In this document: piece by piece, positions 24,801 through 33,502 of the stretch
Layout: the number at the start of each line of letters is the position of its first letter
Numbering within the stretch: the first letter of the stretch is position 1
NCBI GenBank assembly: GCA_903813345.2
Contig: CAIIXF020000006.1
Location: forward strand, 40,560,848-40,624,847
Source of the DNA: Owenia fusiformis
Taxonomy: Eukaryota; Annelida; Polychaeta; Sabellida; Oweniidae
Direction of reading: 5' to 3'
Length of the DNA stretch: 64,000 nt
Notes under the pieces: model-generated
Seen by the model: only the letters and a program-made list of their open reading frames with translations
What the model was told of the DNA's origin: nothing
Database searches by the model: none
Translations under genes and position numbers: made by a program

Positions 24801-25085
24801 AAATACTTTGCATGTGATGTTAGATTATCTACTATTTACCTTATATTCTTGCCACTATCATAATTACTAAGGTTAGTATGCCAAAATTATATTGTCATGG
24901 TATTTTAGGAGATGCTTGTACACATAACTCTGATTGTTTAAGTGGGACCTGCTCAAATTGTAAGTGTTTTAAAAAGGTATCGAATTCAGCAAAAACTAAA
25001 CAAGTGGCAGCAGGAGATACGTGGTGTGAAACTGACAGCGACTGTCCAGTATGTCAAGGGAATATATGTGAACAAGAGAAATGTG
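9775..25085 (+). CDS. Modular EGF / sushi extracellular protein gene (partial, nine exons)
   Basis: Nine exons, all bounded by AG and GT and all phase 1-1, so they join in frame: 9775-9888, 10457-10573, 10984-11130, 12731-12844, 13138-13248, 13516-13629, 13871-13987, 24579-24758 and 24909-25085. They encode seven EGF-like domains, one sushi/CCP domain and one ten-cysteine module. Six EGF domains keep the C-x-[DN]-x4-[FY]-x-C hydroxylation pattern, and exon 6 starts with the calcium-binding DVDEC motif. Such proteins act outside the cell in adhesion, matrix or recognition; the specific role here is unknown. The signal peptide and 5' exons are not in sight, and the 3' end is uncertain (one weak candidate exon at 32554). 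One large intron (13988-24578) is packed with transposons. Linking the EGF exons to the sushi exon across it is inferred from shared strand and phase. Confidence 0.82.
10052..10377. mobile_element. Small palindromic MITE(s) in EGF intron 1
   Basis: An inner 117-bp palindrome (10052-10168) runs from CAGTTATGTCC to GGACATAACTG. It is followed by a second inverted pair, TTGTATTACATA at 10169 against GTATGTAATAC near 10365-10375. Non-coding; probably one MITE with internal repeats or two nested ones. Confidence 0.65.
10457..10573 (+). CDS. EGF-like domain exon 2
   Basis: 39 codons starting [11 protein letters not shown], with six EGF cysteines and the hydroxylation-type motif [10 protein letters not shown]. 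Acceptor TTATTAG, donor GTAAGT. Confidence 0.88.
10984..11130 (+). CDS. EGF-like domain exon 3 (long first loop)
   Basis: 49 codons. The segment between the first two cysteines is longer than in the neighbours ([16 protein letters not shown]). The motif [10 protein letters not shown] lacks the D/N needed for hydroxylation. Acceptor TTTTAG, donor GTAAGT. Confidence 0.85.
11504..12424. mobile_element. Dispersed repeat with short terminal inverted repeats
   Basis: Bounded by GCTCACACAGT (11504-11514) and its reverse complement ACTGTGTGAGC (12414-12424), with similar words just inside. A (GTCC)n-like run (CGTCCGTCCGTTGGTCCGTCC) lies near the left end. No coding capacity was seen. Classification is open; it lies in EGF intron 3. 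Confidence 0.55.
12731..12844 (+). CDS. EGF-like domain exon 4
   Basis: 38 codons starting [10 protein letters not shown], with EGF spacing and [10 protein letters not shown]. The acceptor is TTTTAG and the donor is GTCTGT, the weakest donor in the series. Confidence 0.86.
13138..13248 (+). CDS. EGF-like domain exon 5
   Basis: 37 codons ([15 protein letters not shown] ... [12 protein letters not shown]). [10 protein letters not shown] is nearly the same as in exon 4, suggesting the two arose by duplication. Acceptor CTTACAG, donor GTAAAT. Confidence 0.86.
13256..13494 (+). repeat. Intron segment duplicated at 14398-14607 (copy 1)
   Basis: Matches 14398-14607 closely in the same orientation, sharing long stretches such as AATAACCCGCTCTGGGTT and TTCGCATTACAGCAGATAAG. 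It is the intron between EGF exons 5 and 6. Confidence 0.8.
13516..13629 (+). CDS. Calcium-binding EGF-like domain exon 6
   Basis: 38 codons beginning [10 protein letters not shown], the classic calcium-binding EGF start. [10 protein letters not shown] has the matching N and F. Acceptor AACTAG, donor GTAAAA. Confidence 0.88.
13871..13987 (+). CDS. EGF-like domain exon 7
   Basis: 39 codons ([17 protein letters not shown] ... [12 protein letters not shown]). Acceptor ATTTCAAG, donor GTATAT. This is the last EGF exon before the large transposon-filled intron. Confidence 0.86.
14085..14375 (-). mobile_element. Non-LTR retrotransposon reverse transcriptase fragment
   Basis: The minus strand encodes [16 protein letters not shown] and, after a frameshift near 14190, [14 protein letters not shown] followed by an INDL block. 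These are hallmark reverse transcriptase motifs of jockey/CR1-like LINEs. Only about 95 codons remain and the FADD motif is absent, so it is a dead fragment. Confidence 0.85.
14398..14607 (+). repeat. Intron segment duplicated from 13256-13494 (copy 2)
   Basis: Second copy of the EGF intron 5 sequence, placed downstream of exon 7 and immediately right of the LINE fragment. Similarity stops near 14607, just before the place where an EGF exon would follow in copy 1. Confidence 0.8.
15125..15410. mobile_element. MITE fragment, family of the element at 24094-24290
   Basis: Contains GAGTCCCTCGTTTTAGTGGCGTTTTGGTCCCCAG-type sequence in two runs (15258-15297). Its right part is the reverse complement of 24094-24265. 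The left part (CCGTTAATTTGAATTT, TTCTTCAAACTTGTTCCATT) matches the arm of the 4941-5349 fold-back. It looks like one arm of a larger element. Confidence 0.7.
16374..18930 (+). mobile_element. Degenerate jockey/CR1-like LINE, interrupted by a mariner
   Basis: Reverse transcriptase motifs run in order: [27 protein letters not shown] (frameshift near 16555), FINDL, LFADDS and KYLGMY. Reading is then cut by a mariner (16852-17941) and resumes with [11 protein letters not shown], the thumb-like region (18018-18540) and a C-terminal cysteine/histidine motif [19 protein letters not shown] (18539-18907). The 5' half with the endonuclease is missing. A frameshift at about 18000 and a stop at 18540 show it is dead. 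The 3' end is placed at the T-rich tail. Confidence 0.88.
16852..17941 (+). mobile_element. Mariner-like element with about 205-bp inverted repeats
   Basis: Flanked by TA (16850-16851, 17942-17943), with long inverted repeats starting CGAGGGGTGATCAATAAG. The core keeps mariner transposase motifs: DNAPAHRA from 17272, then after a frameshift [13 protein letters not shown], matching the second and third catalytic aspartates of the mariner family. The transposase is badly truncated and inactive. It was inserted in the LINE at KYLGMY / FTPDL. Confidence 0.9.
19361..21721. mobile_element. Long-inverted-repeat DNA element (copy 1), itself carrying an insertion
   Basis: The ends TAGTAGCCCGGACAGAATTG and CAATTCTGTCCGAGCTACTA pair as inverted repeats of more than 200 bp. 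TA at both ends fits a TA-duplicating element. The interior (about 19690-19950) matches the reverse complement of 50020-50290. It keeps an open plus-strand frame of about 55 codons (PNVRGV ... [17 protein letters not shown]) shared with the other copy, not recognised. A different element is inserted at 20018-21270. Confidence 0.85.
20018..21270. mobile_element. Nested non-autonomous element with clustered subterminal motifs
   Basis: The insertion is defined exactly because the copy at 49572-50590 preserves the empty site (GTAACAAT followed by GGAATGG). An 8-bp duplication GTAACAAT / GTGACAAT flanks it (20010-20017, 21271-21278). The ends share GATGCCCATGTCAAGC-type inverted repeats. Eleven copies or variants of CAAACTGCGYGCCTA lie near 20033, 20049, 20073, 20438, 20469, 20776, 20798, 20830, 21205, 21229 and 21245. 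Subterminal motif clusters of this kind are known transposase-binding arrays in hAT-like and related elements. No transposase ORF is present. Confidence 0.82.
21722..22361. other. Non-coding intronic stretch
   Basis: No gene, exon or clear element recognised between the two large inverted-repeat transposons. Confidence 0.35.
22788..22917. mobile_element. 130-bp palindromic MITE
   Basis: ACGTTTCAGCGTATGTGAT at the left pairs with ATCACATGCTGAAACGT at the right. The GATACGGGAAATATT and AATATTTCCCGTATC arms continue inward. It is nested in the larger inverted-repeat element. Confidence 0.75.
22955..23272. mobile_element. MITE, same family as 34732-35339
   Basis: The ends CTGATCAGTATCAAGCG and CGCTTGATACTTACCAG are inverted, and the subterminal AAGATGGC and GTGACGGCCGTGACCTTC words match the copy in MVB12 intron 6. 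Nested inside the 22362-23933 element. Confidence 0.75.
24094..24290. mobile_element. MITE arm related to 15240-15410
   Basis: Reverse complement of the 15.3-kb fragment: GGGGACCAAAACGCC, ACGAGGGACTCTGTACAC, and TGTAATGGGAGTCCTTGTGC are shared. It adjoins the GTCCA repeat. Confidence 0.7.
24295..24490 (+). repeat. Degenerate GTCCA-type simple repeat
   Basis: About 195 bp made of variants of GTCCAG / GTCCAA / GTTCAG with 5-7 bp spacing. An open frame across it is a by-product of the repeat. Confidence 0.8.
24579..24758 (+). CDS. Sushi / CCP domain exon
   Basis: 60 codons, phase 1-1. It begins [14 protein letters not shown], the usual sushi start with C-P-P and N-G, and ends [12 protein letters not shown] with the conserved G-x-W and final cysteine. 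Six cysteines lie in the segment between, two more than the standard four, so an extra disulfide is likely. Acceptor TTTCAG, donor GTATTT. Confidence 0.85.
24909..25085 (+). CDS. Ten-cysteine module exon, unassigned
   Basis: 59 codons, phase 1-1. It holds two similar half-modules ([19 protein letters not shown] and [13 protein letters not shown]), both with the C-x4-D-C spacing, joined by a 17-residue basic linker. It looks like a disulfide-rich extracellular module that arose by internal duplication, vaguely EB- or Dickkopf-like, but I cannot name the family. Acceptor TATTTTAG, donor GTATGT. Confidence 0.75.
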
Positions 25086-25212
25086 GTATGTTTCATATAT
25101 AAAACACAATTTGATTTTCGATACCAACTGAGACACATTTACTATGTTAATATTTGTGATCAGTATTACATGAATACCATACAAACATTGAATGATGTGG
25201 AGGTGGATATCT

Positions 25213-25648
25213 GTAATTATTCCATAGTTAGCATGATATTCATAGGATAACATGTTAAAATAAAAACGGTATTTTTGTAATCATTGGTAAAATATGATAT
25301 TTTTGACAAATGTTCACTTAACCATAGCATACGGTGTTTAAGCCATGACATACGGCGCTGTATGCTATGAATTATGGATATTTGCTACTTCAGACTCAAA
25401 ACGAGGCTAAGTGTCAACATCGCCGGATCAGTTGGAAAATTCGAATTAAATCACTTAATTTCCGACGATTCTGATGATGACTTTAACTATGGAATAAAAA
25501 GAACATCCTATGATTTACTCGTGATATGATTTCAATTCACTCAGGGATATTGATATCTGCACTCTCTCGCTACGCTCGCTCGTCCAGATAGCATATCCAT
25601 TCGTGGATAAAAATCATATCACTCATAAATCATAGGATATCCTCTATG
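25213..25648. mobile_element. MITE, inverted copy at 58041-58473
   Basis: The whole 430 bp is the reverse complement of the copy in the second Rolling-stone-like gene's intron. The right third is a palindrome (ATCCTATGATTTACTCG ... AAATCATAGGAT) around CTCGCTACGCTCGCTCG. Non-coding. Confidence 0.82.
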
Positions 25649-28500
25649 TATGGCATACCAAGTGAGGTTCTAGGTACAAGACGAGCGGGAATATATAGTG
25701 AATCTAGGGAGCTATCACCAAGGCCCGGGACCGGGATGGATACACGCTGAAAAAAATCACATTTTTCAAAATTTATTTTTCAAATTTTGTTTTAAAAATT
25801 TATTTTTCAAATTTTGTTTTCAAATTTTTTTTTTCAGATTCTTTTTTCAATTTTTTTTTCAAAATTTCTATTTGTCAATTCTTTTGAAAATCTCGCAAAC
25901 TTTAAAGTGTGCGCCAAAGTTTAAAACTGCGCAGGCGCACCGCTCTCGCTAAACTATATAAAGAAATTACCAGGTACACGATTCAGAGGTAAGCCAGGAA
26001 GGCGAACGATCTTCGTCTCGTGATGATTTCCCATAATACACTGTATAATCGTAACCAGGGAAGTTTCACCATTGAAATTGAAAATTACTATTAGGTATAC
26101 TTTGTAGATGTTATTTATGAAGCTATTTAGTGTTTGCATCAATCAAATGGCTCATTTTGAACATATAAAAAGTATTTGTGTTTTGTTTCCCAGGGAATTG
26201 TATTGTATGTAGTACACACATAATAAATATTGTACATTATACAGTACTTGAATAGCCTGGTTTACATAATATTGAAGGGCATGCTGATTACATGCACACA
26301 AAGTCAGCACTATCAATGGTATACTCTACCTTTATAGATAAAATACTAGAAGTTCACAAGCTGTTTGCCATTTTTATTTCACAACTGCGTCGCTACATCT
26401 CGTTCAGTGTAAGATCGTATCCTAAAGCCCAAATCCCGGGAATCCCGACTCACTGTTTACACCAACAATCAATCAGATGGTATTATTACACCAAAGGTAG
26501 TGCGAAAAAGTTTTGATGACATTTAAAGACACTGTTCCTATTTCACGTGCATTATCTCATGGAAATGGGCATACCAGTGTTGCCAGTGCAAAGATCTTTG
26601 TTCCATGGTAAAGGAAAGCTATCAAACATTGTCTGAAGAGCAGATCTTGCTCCGTAATTTTACTTTTAACATGGCGACCTTGACACCATATAGCCATTTG
26701 GACGATAATAGGTGATTCTAAAGTGAAAATGAGTGCTTTTTTCGTAGTTTTTCTTTGACCAAGGCTTGCTAAAAATTTAAGTGATAAACCTTCCAACAAT
26801 TTTTGATATTTTTGTTGTCTCGAAGTGTTCTAGACGATATCAAAGTTGAAAAAAATTTGTATGTCTCGAAATATTTTGAAAATTAGTGCCATTATGGCGG
26901 GTCTGGGTGTTTTTTGCTTTCATTTTTACCCATTTCCACGGTTGCCATGGTAACTCATACCAGCCAACTGAACCTACCGTATTTTTACGGGAATCAACCA
27001 AAAAATATTCGTTTTTCCGTAAAAAATCTAAATACCATAAAAAATTATCGTTTTTTTCCTGTAAAAACGACCGTAAAAAATCTGCTGTAACTTTACCAAA
27101 ATCTACCGTAAAATGTTTTATTATAATTCGATTTTTTCTATAAGAACGGCCGTAAAATATACCGTAAATATTTGAAAATTTACCATATTTCTGCTGGAAA
27201 TAACAGTATTCTTGTTCAAACTACCGTAAGATCTCCTGTCATTATTATGAAATTCTGAAAAATTGAATTCTTCTCGTATTGCCCTTGTAATATTCCATTA
27301 CCAGACCAAAAATAGGTGCCGGCAGGTCTTTGACGGTGGTTATTGCGTACTTAGTAAGTAACTAAGTAAGCTGGCGTGTAATCAGTCAACACACTGGGAA
27401 ATATCGTGATGCAAAAACAGTGTTCAACTACCACAGGTGTATCACAGGAGGAGTAATCATGATTAATTTGTAAATTGCTACATTGTAGCAATGGTATGAG
27501 TATGATGTCACAATACACTGGGGCCTAACTGGCGTAAAGGGGTAGAAAAGGGCAAATTTTGCACATGGGGACCACATTTTGGCCCGTTTTTAGAGACTCA
27601 GCCCTCACCTATTTCCCCAAATATGGCTAGATTTTGTAGAAAACGAATTAAAAGTTTGAAATGCAGCTGTTTTGAGCCTGAAATAACTCAATTGTTTGAA
27701 AAAATGCTGAATGAGCAAAAATTATGATAGTAAAATTTTCCCATTTTTGGATATTAAGGTGTTATTACGGTAAATACCGCTTCCGGGTAGGACGTGTTTT
27801 TAATACTTTAAAAACGAAGCCATGCCAACTTCAATGGTGTGTATAGTAGGTTTAAGTATATGCATTGTGGCCATTTGAGGTGTATATGTAAAGCTGAGGC
27901 CAAGTACTTTTTAAATGTGCCATAGTTTTAGAATAAAATCGCAAGAATATAGTCCCGTAAACCGGAACTACTTTATTCGTTAATTTTCATCGGTGAAGCA
28001 GGGATTTTACCTACTTTAATCAATGTACTGATGCCATCAAAACACAACTTTGAACCCAATTTCTCGCACATCCGAAACCCATAATTAATCCATTAAACAG
28101 GCACTAAATACGTGTAGACTATTTTAAATACGTTGACAGCAAGAAGATTTAAACAATTTAAACTGCAAAATGAGATAACAATGAGCTCTAAAATCACAAT
28201 GATTGGTATAACTAACCAAATGCTTAGTTTAAGTTTAGTATCATATTCTAATAAGTTAAATTGGTTTAAATGGTTATAATCGAATCATTTGCAGTTTCTG
28301 AATTTTTCGAGTATCTTAAAGAAAAAAGAGTTTTAAAAATGAATGTAGTCCCAACACAATTGTGATCATGACGAGTCAGTAAGTTAGTATGTAGGCACAG
28401 TTGTCATCTTTTTGCAATGATAACATGCATTTTCTTCCGGAAATGCGTTTATTTGGGTTATCTGAAGGAAAATTTCGAGTCAAGTGGCGTATTAATTTTG
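25649..28500. other. Non-coding stretch with low-complexity blocks
   Basis: No exon recognised. It contains a T-rich run built from AAATTTTGTTTT/CAAATTT words (25755-25880) and a region dense in CCGTAAAA-type words in both orientations (26974-27230). Confidence 0.4.
26974..27230. repeat. Cluster of CCGTAAAA / TTTTTACGG words
   Basis: At least nine occurrences of ACCGTA or CGTAAAA with their inverse forms in about 250 bp, irregularly spaced. It is not a simple tandem repeat; nature unknown. Confidence 0.6.
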
Positions 28501-29000
28501 NNNNNNNNNNNNNNNNNNNNNNNNNNNNNNNNNNNNNNNNNNNNNNNNNNNNNNNNNNNNNNNNNNNNNNNNNNNNNNNNNNNNNNNNNNNNNNNNNNNN
28601 NNNNNNNNNNNNNNNNNNNNNNNNNNNNNNNNNNNNNNNNNNNNNNNNNNNNNNNNNNNNNNNNNNNNNNNNNNNNNNNNNNNNNNNNNNNNNNNNNNNN
28701 NNNNNNNNNNNNNNNNNNNNNNNNNNNNNNNNNNNNNNNNNNNNNNNNNNNNNNNNNNNNNNNNNNNNNNNNNNNNNNNNNNNNNNNNNNNNNNNNNNNN
28801 NNNNNNNNNNNNNNNNNNNNNNNNNNNNNNNNNNNNNNNNNNNNNNNNNNNNNNNNNNNNNNNNNNNNNNNNNNNNNNNNNNNNNNNNNNNNNNNNNNNN
28901 NNNNNNNNNNNNNNNNNNNNNNNNNNNNNNNNNNNNNNNNNNNNNNNNNNNNNNNNNNNNNNNNNNNNNNNNNNNNNNNNNNNNNNNNNNNNNNNNNNNN
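28501..29000. other. Assembly gap (500 N)
   Basis: Exactly 500 unknown bases, probably a nominal gap length. Reading frames across it are meaningless. Confidence 1.
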
Positions 29001-29075
29001 TCGTCTACAATTATAACAAACGGCTCCAAGAAAATGGCGATATTCGAAAACTGGACGATATGTCGTTATAACGTC

Positions 29076-29454
29076 TGACACAATGAATTCCACCTCTCAA
29101 CAACCCTGTCCTTAAGGAACTTAATAGATGTAAGGTGTTCTTGGTACACCGATTCTGTTAATTCTCCCAATACGTGGTAGTCGCAGACTTTGGCATCGGA
29201 TGGTCCAATTATGTTGTTTTTCTTTTTCAAATCATTACATTTTCCAACAAGATAGATCCCACAAAAGTATCAAATGTTTAAAAGATAATGTGGTTAGATT
29301 CATCCCCTTGATCTCTGCCTCCTCATAACACCCGATCACCCAACATTTCCGACTACCATGTATGGGGAGAACTAACGGAATTGGTGTACCATAAATCCTT
29401 TATATCTATTCTGTCCCTTAAGGACAGAATTGTTGAGAAGTGAAAATCATTGTC
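29076..29454. mobile_element. MITE with about 90-bp inverted repeats
   Basis: GACACAATGAATTCC at the left pairs with GAAAATCATTGTC at the right. The arms continue through CCTTAAGG, TGGTACACC and TACGTGGTAGTCG against CGACTACCATGTATGG. Non-coding. Confidence 0.75.
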
Positions 29455-30237
29455 TCAACAGCATATCAATGATGCTAATTGACCAGTTTAAGCCAAAGTT
29501 TTTGAAAACCCGTTTTGAAACGAAAATGACGTCATTTACATTATGGACGCTGGATGAGAGACATCATAATAAATTTGAACTTATGATATACCAAATTAAG
29601 ATGAGTAAATTCCCTATCCACCGGTATATAATATGACATGTTTTCCTAAAGAAAAAAACCATATATTTATTTTTGAAATACGATTGTCCCATTTTTTGGA
29701 CCACGTATATAAAATGCTAATTATGAGCAATCAGAATATGCTACAGATTTTACATACAATCATGTTCATGACAGTTGTATATTTCATAAAATAAAGGTGT
29801 CACTGAAAGCTGTGTAATAACAATGCAAAAGTCCTTATTTGGGTCTTAAACAGTTTTGTATTAGTGTTCAGTGTAATGCTATATACTTACCCCTTTCCTG
29901 TCCAACCAAATAAATTAGTATGGTTTTGTCACTAATGTTTTAATTTGATTGTCACAAAGGCTTATCTTCTAGATATTCTTGATGTAAATGTAATTTTGGT
30001 ATTTAATTAAAATGAATCCATCCCATTTCCTTTTTTATTGCAATTACTTTGAATCATAATGCCTCGATGGTTATTGTGATGACATATATCTGAATTCATC
30101 AAATAATTTTGGGCAGGAAAGGGTTAAGAGTAGTATAACATGTTCTAGGGCTGTTAGTCAAGTGTATGAGAACATTCAGAAAAAATGAAACAAACGATCT
30201 GCTATAAAAGCATACAATGAATTGCACTAAAAGAGTA

Positions 30238-30309
30238 TGACCCCGACGTGATTTGAACACGCAACCTTCTGATCTGGAGTCAGACGCGCTACCGTTGCGC
30301 CACAGGGCC
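30238..30309 (-). tRNA. tRNA-Trp (CCA)
   Basis: The minus strand reads as a complete 72-nt tRNA without intron. The acceptor stem is GGCCCTG / CGGGGTC with discriminator A, the D-arm is GCGC..GCGC, the anticodon loop is CTCCAGA with anticodon CCA, and the T-arm carries GTTCAAATC. A TTTT Pol III terminator follows 6 bases past the 3' end (30229-30232 on the plus strand). It is almost identical to animal tRNA-Trp(CCA) as I know it, so probably functional. Confidence 0.95.
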
Positions 30310-32553
30310 TTCTTATCAACAACGACATATTGCGATTTATATGTACTACCACGCTATCTTTTAAAGCGTATTAAACCAATCATGAACAGAGACATCTATT
30401 TATGAACACTATATCTATTATCCTATTCGGCTTAATTATAATTATCTTTTCCAATCAGACATTAATAATTATCGCAAATTGTCTATTTTAGTCTATATCC
30501 TGCGGTTGATGAAGAGATAGTTAAACAGCAATCAAATATGATATTTTGTTCTGTTAAGTAAACAACTAAGTCAAATTATATTTTTGTAATGAGATAAGAG
30601 AAAACTATATTGTTTGTCCAATATATAAAGTATTTTTGAAGAGGGAGGGCTGAGGGGAAATGTCACAAAAGATTTTGAATCATTTTTCACTTTAAGTGTA
30701 TTATTCAGTTCACATGTAATATTCAATATTTACAAAGTAAGCTGTCCTACATAGAATGTCTACATAATACTTAACATTAAACTAAAATCAACAATTAAAA
30801 TAACACTTAAACCTGCCTTAGTGAACAGCTGTGTCTAGTGAACACCCCTTACTAAGCACATATTTCACTGACTTCTGTATAACATTGCCTCTGTAGTGAA
30901 CACCTACCTACAGTGAACACATTTTGTTGCTCAAAGGGTGTTCGCTGTACACAAGTTTTACCATAACTGCTACATGCTTTTAAAGGTGTTTCAAACAAGG
31001 TAATGTTAATCGTACCATTCCAAAAAATACATATTTGCAATTTTTAATTAAGGGATATAGATACGGATATTGTCTCAATTTTTCTTTATGCAAATCATGG
31101 TCAATATTTTGATTGAGGTTATTTTATTTTAGGGCCAAAAATATTATTAAAGAATCTCAAATTCTTTTCAGGCCCATAACCAGGGGGGGGGGGGGGGGGT
31201 TCAGGACAAAATAATTGATTGGGAATCATATTTCTTAAAATAAAGGGACTAGCATTCAATTAGTGAAACAATCAAAGAAAGTTATCTCATTGTTATTATG
31301 AGGAAAGAATATTTTATTTGCAATTTATTTCATGGCTGAATCTACACCCTACAAACCATGCACATGTTCATAATTATAAATAGAGTAACTTAATTAAACA
31401 TGTAAAATAGTATAGTGTAACACTTCAGAAAGCAATCAGGCTCACAGTTCTATATACAATTCCATATATGGACACTCCCCTCCATAAGTTTGGCAACTGG
31501 AAGTTTTTATGTTATTGGATAGATAATCAAAACCTGTCAATGTTTGAATCTTAATTTTGCACTTTAATTACAATATTTTCCCAATTTTGTGACAACTATT
31601 AACTCATCAAACATAAAAAGATTTGGTCCAAAAGGGCACTTCCATTTACCAAACTTAAAAAGGGACACAGCTCCTAGATATCTACAGTATATGACGTTCT
31701 ATATTTTTCCACTGAACACTGAACATTTATTTAAATTCAATCTCAAAAAATTTTCCTTGAAAAGCACTTGCAGCTATGTCTTAATTAACTGTTCAGTTTG
31801 ATTTCATCAAGCATGCTAATTTCTCATAATACTACAAGAATTTTATTCAACATTTCTTTCCAATGGTGTGTTGTACCATTAGAAAGCTTATTCACAGTTG
31901 GTACCAATAGAAAGCTCTTACATTTTACATATAACATAATAAAAAGTGTATAGCATCTAAAACCAAACATGTTTTTACAAATATTCCGACTTGAAACACA
32001 ACAGTCCTACAAGGGTTAAACAATTAAGTAAGTGATATTTTGTAAGTCATTATTGATACATGTACTATGATGTACTATGAGACAGTACAGTATTCATTTT
32101 CCAAAATAGCTCAAAGTATGTCTAGAATTTTTATGAATTTCATGATCACAATTAGCCATAATTATTGAAACATTTTTCACCTTTACATGCGTTTTCTTCC
32201 TTTATTGTAAACATTCACAAAAATGTAAAAATATTGTACCCATTTTTTGTTCTAATTCTTGGTGATTGTAATCATGAATATTGGTAAAATGTCTCATCAT
32301 ACTGATCTATCTTAATACAGAAATAATCCTACTAAACATTTAGAAATACATAAGCTACACAGTTGGTCTGTTCACATTGTTTAGCATGTTTAGTTAATGT
32401 TTGAAAGTTTTTCTCATAAAAATACATTATTTTTGTCCCGTTGATATTATTTAGTAAGCTACGTCACAATACAATATTTGAAAAAACATTTAAGAAGAAA
32501 TTTCATCATCAGTATTTGCTTTGAGAGAATTCATATGTTTTTTATCTTTTCAG

Positions 32554-32642
32554 AAAAATCTGTCAGAACACCTCTCCACATGGAACAATTTTCATTACCA
32601 CAAAGTCCCACTGACTTACATGTAAATGAAGACTCTCTGTAA
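32554..32642 (+). CDS. Possible terminal exon of the EGF/sushi gene (weak)
   Basis: A good acceptor (TTTTTATCTTTTCAG) is followed, in phase 1, by 29 open codons ending in TAA (EKSVRTPLHMEQF ... NEDSL). A short hydrophilic tail would suit the cytoplasmic end of a receptor, and the phase matches the other exons. No transmembrane exon was found between 25085 and here and there is no homology support, so it may be chance. Confidence 0.22.
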
Positions 32643-32800
32643 AGAATACCTGTCTGCAGGGAAAACCTTTTGCCAGTACTGAGGGTGCTTCATATACAGT
32701 TCATAAAGTTTTACAGTACTGATACTTTCTAATTTATAATAAATGCATTTCACATAAACAGAACTTCAGCTCTGTTGATGGGAAATTCAGAATAATATAC

Positions 32801-32973
32801 AGTAGGACCTGTATAAGTGGAAAACCTTTAGTACCTCTTAAAAGTGTTCCACTTGGAAGGTGTTCCACTTACAGAGCTTTATTTAACATTATGTCAGTTG
32901 GTTTTGGGACTCTCAAGTGTTCCACAAATGGAGGTGTTCAACTTCTACAGGTATTCCACTTTACTGGTTTTAC
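32801..32973. mobile_element. Small MITE with CAGTA termini
   Basis: CAGTAGGACCTGTATAAGTGG at the left is inverted as CCACTTTACTGGTTTTACTG at the right, with repeated GTGTTCCACTT words between. The termini resemble pogo/Tigger-type ends; classification is tentative. Confidence 0.5.
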
Positions 32974-33427
32974 TGTGCTATATTCGGATATTAGACTCCA
33001 TATAGATAGATACATTGTACAGCACACATATTTTCACATCGTATAGACATGGGGGTTCTTTTTGGTTTTGTACAACCTTTTGGATTCCAGGGCTTTCTGT
33101 TCAGTTTACATTCTGTATTCTAAACAGCTTCAGAAATGTGCTTATTGTTATTAAAATAGCACAATTCTCATTGGGTTCAGTCAATTTCATGATGATCACT
33201 TTTGAGAATTGAAATGTGCTTTGCCACATACACACAAAAACACAACAGTATTTTCTCCAAATTATAATTCCTTGTAAATCCTAAAAATAAGTGAACAGGT
33301 CAGACCATACTGACAGACACCATTTACGCCGACCTAACCAAGAAGTGTCAGATGCACTATCGGAGCTTTTGTTCACACAGGATCATGGTGATGATTTAAA
33401 GTGTCTACACTTTCAAATAAATGATGT

Positions 33428-33502
33428 TGATCAGGCGTTTTTCAGGTGTTTATCAGGCGTTTTTCAGGTGTTTATAAGGTGCTTTCATGTGTTTATCAGG
33501 TG
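33428..33502 (+). repeat. 12-bp tandem repeat in MVB12 3' UTR
   Basis: About six alternating units of TCAGGCGTTTTT and TCAGGTGTTTAT, ending directly at the MVB12 stop codon (read on the minus strand just downstream of it). Confidence 0.75.

Larger units (their letters stand above)
30310..33502. other. Non-coding stretch downstream of MVB12
   Basis: No gene recognised. It contains clustered AGTGAACAC words (30815-30950), a 17-G run (31183-31199), a small MITE (32801-32973) and, next to the MVB12 stop, a short tandem repeat (33428-33502). Confidence 0.4.

Noticed and set aside
28376-29093. ORFs of about 200 residues across the gap
   Set aside because: Made of unknown bases.
30815-30950. Clustered AGTGAACAC words as a MITE
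   Set aside because: No matching inverted ends found; similar words at 32801, 35790 and 47690 suggest a dispersed family, but the boundaries cannot be set.
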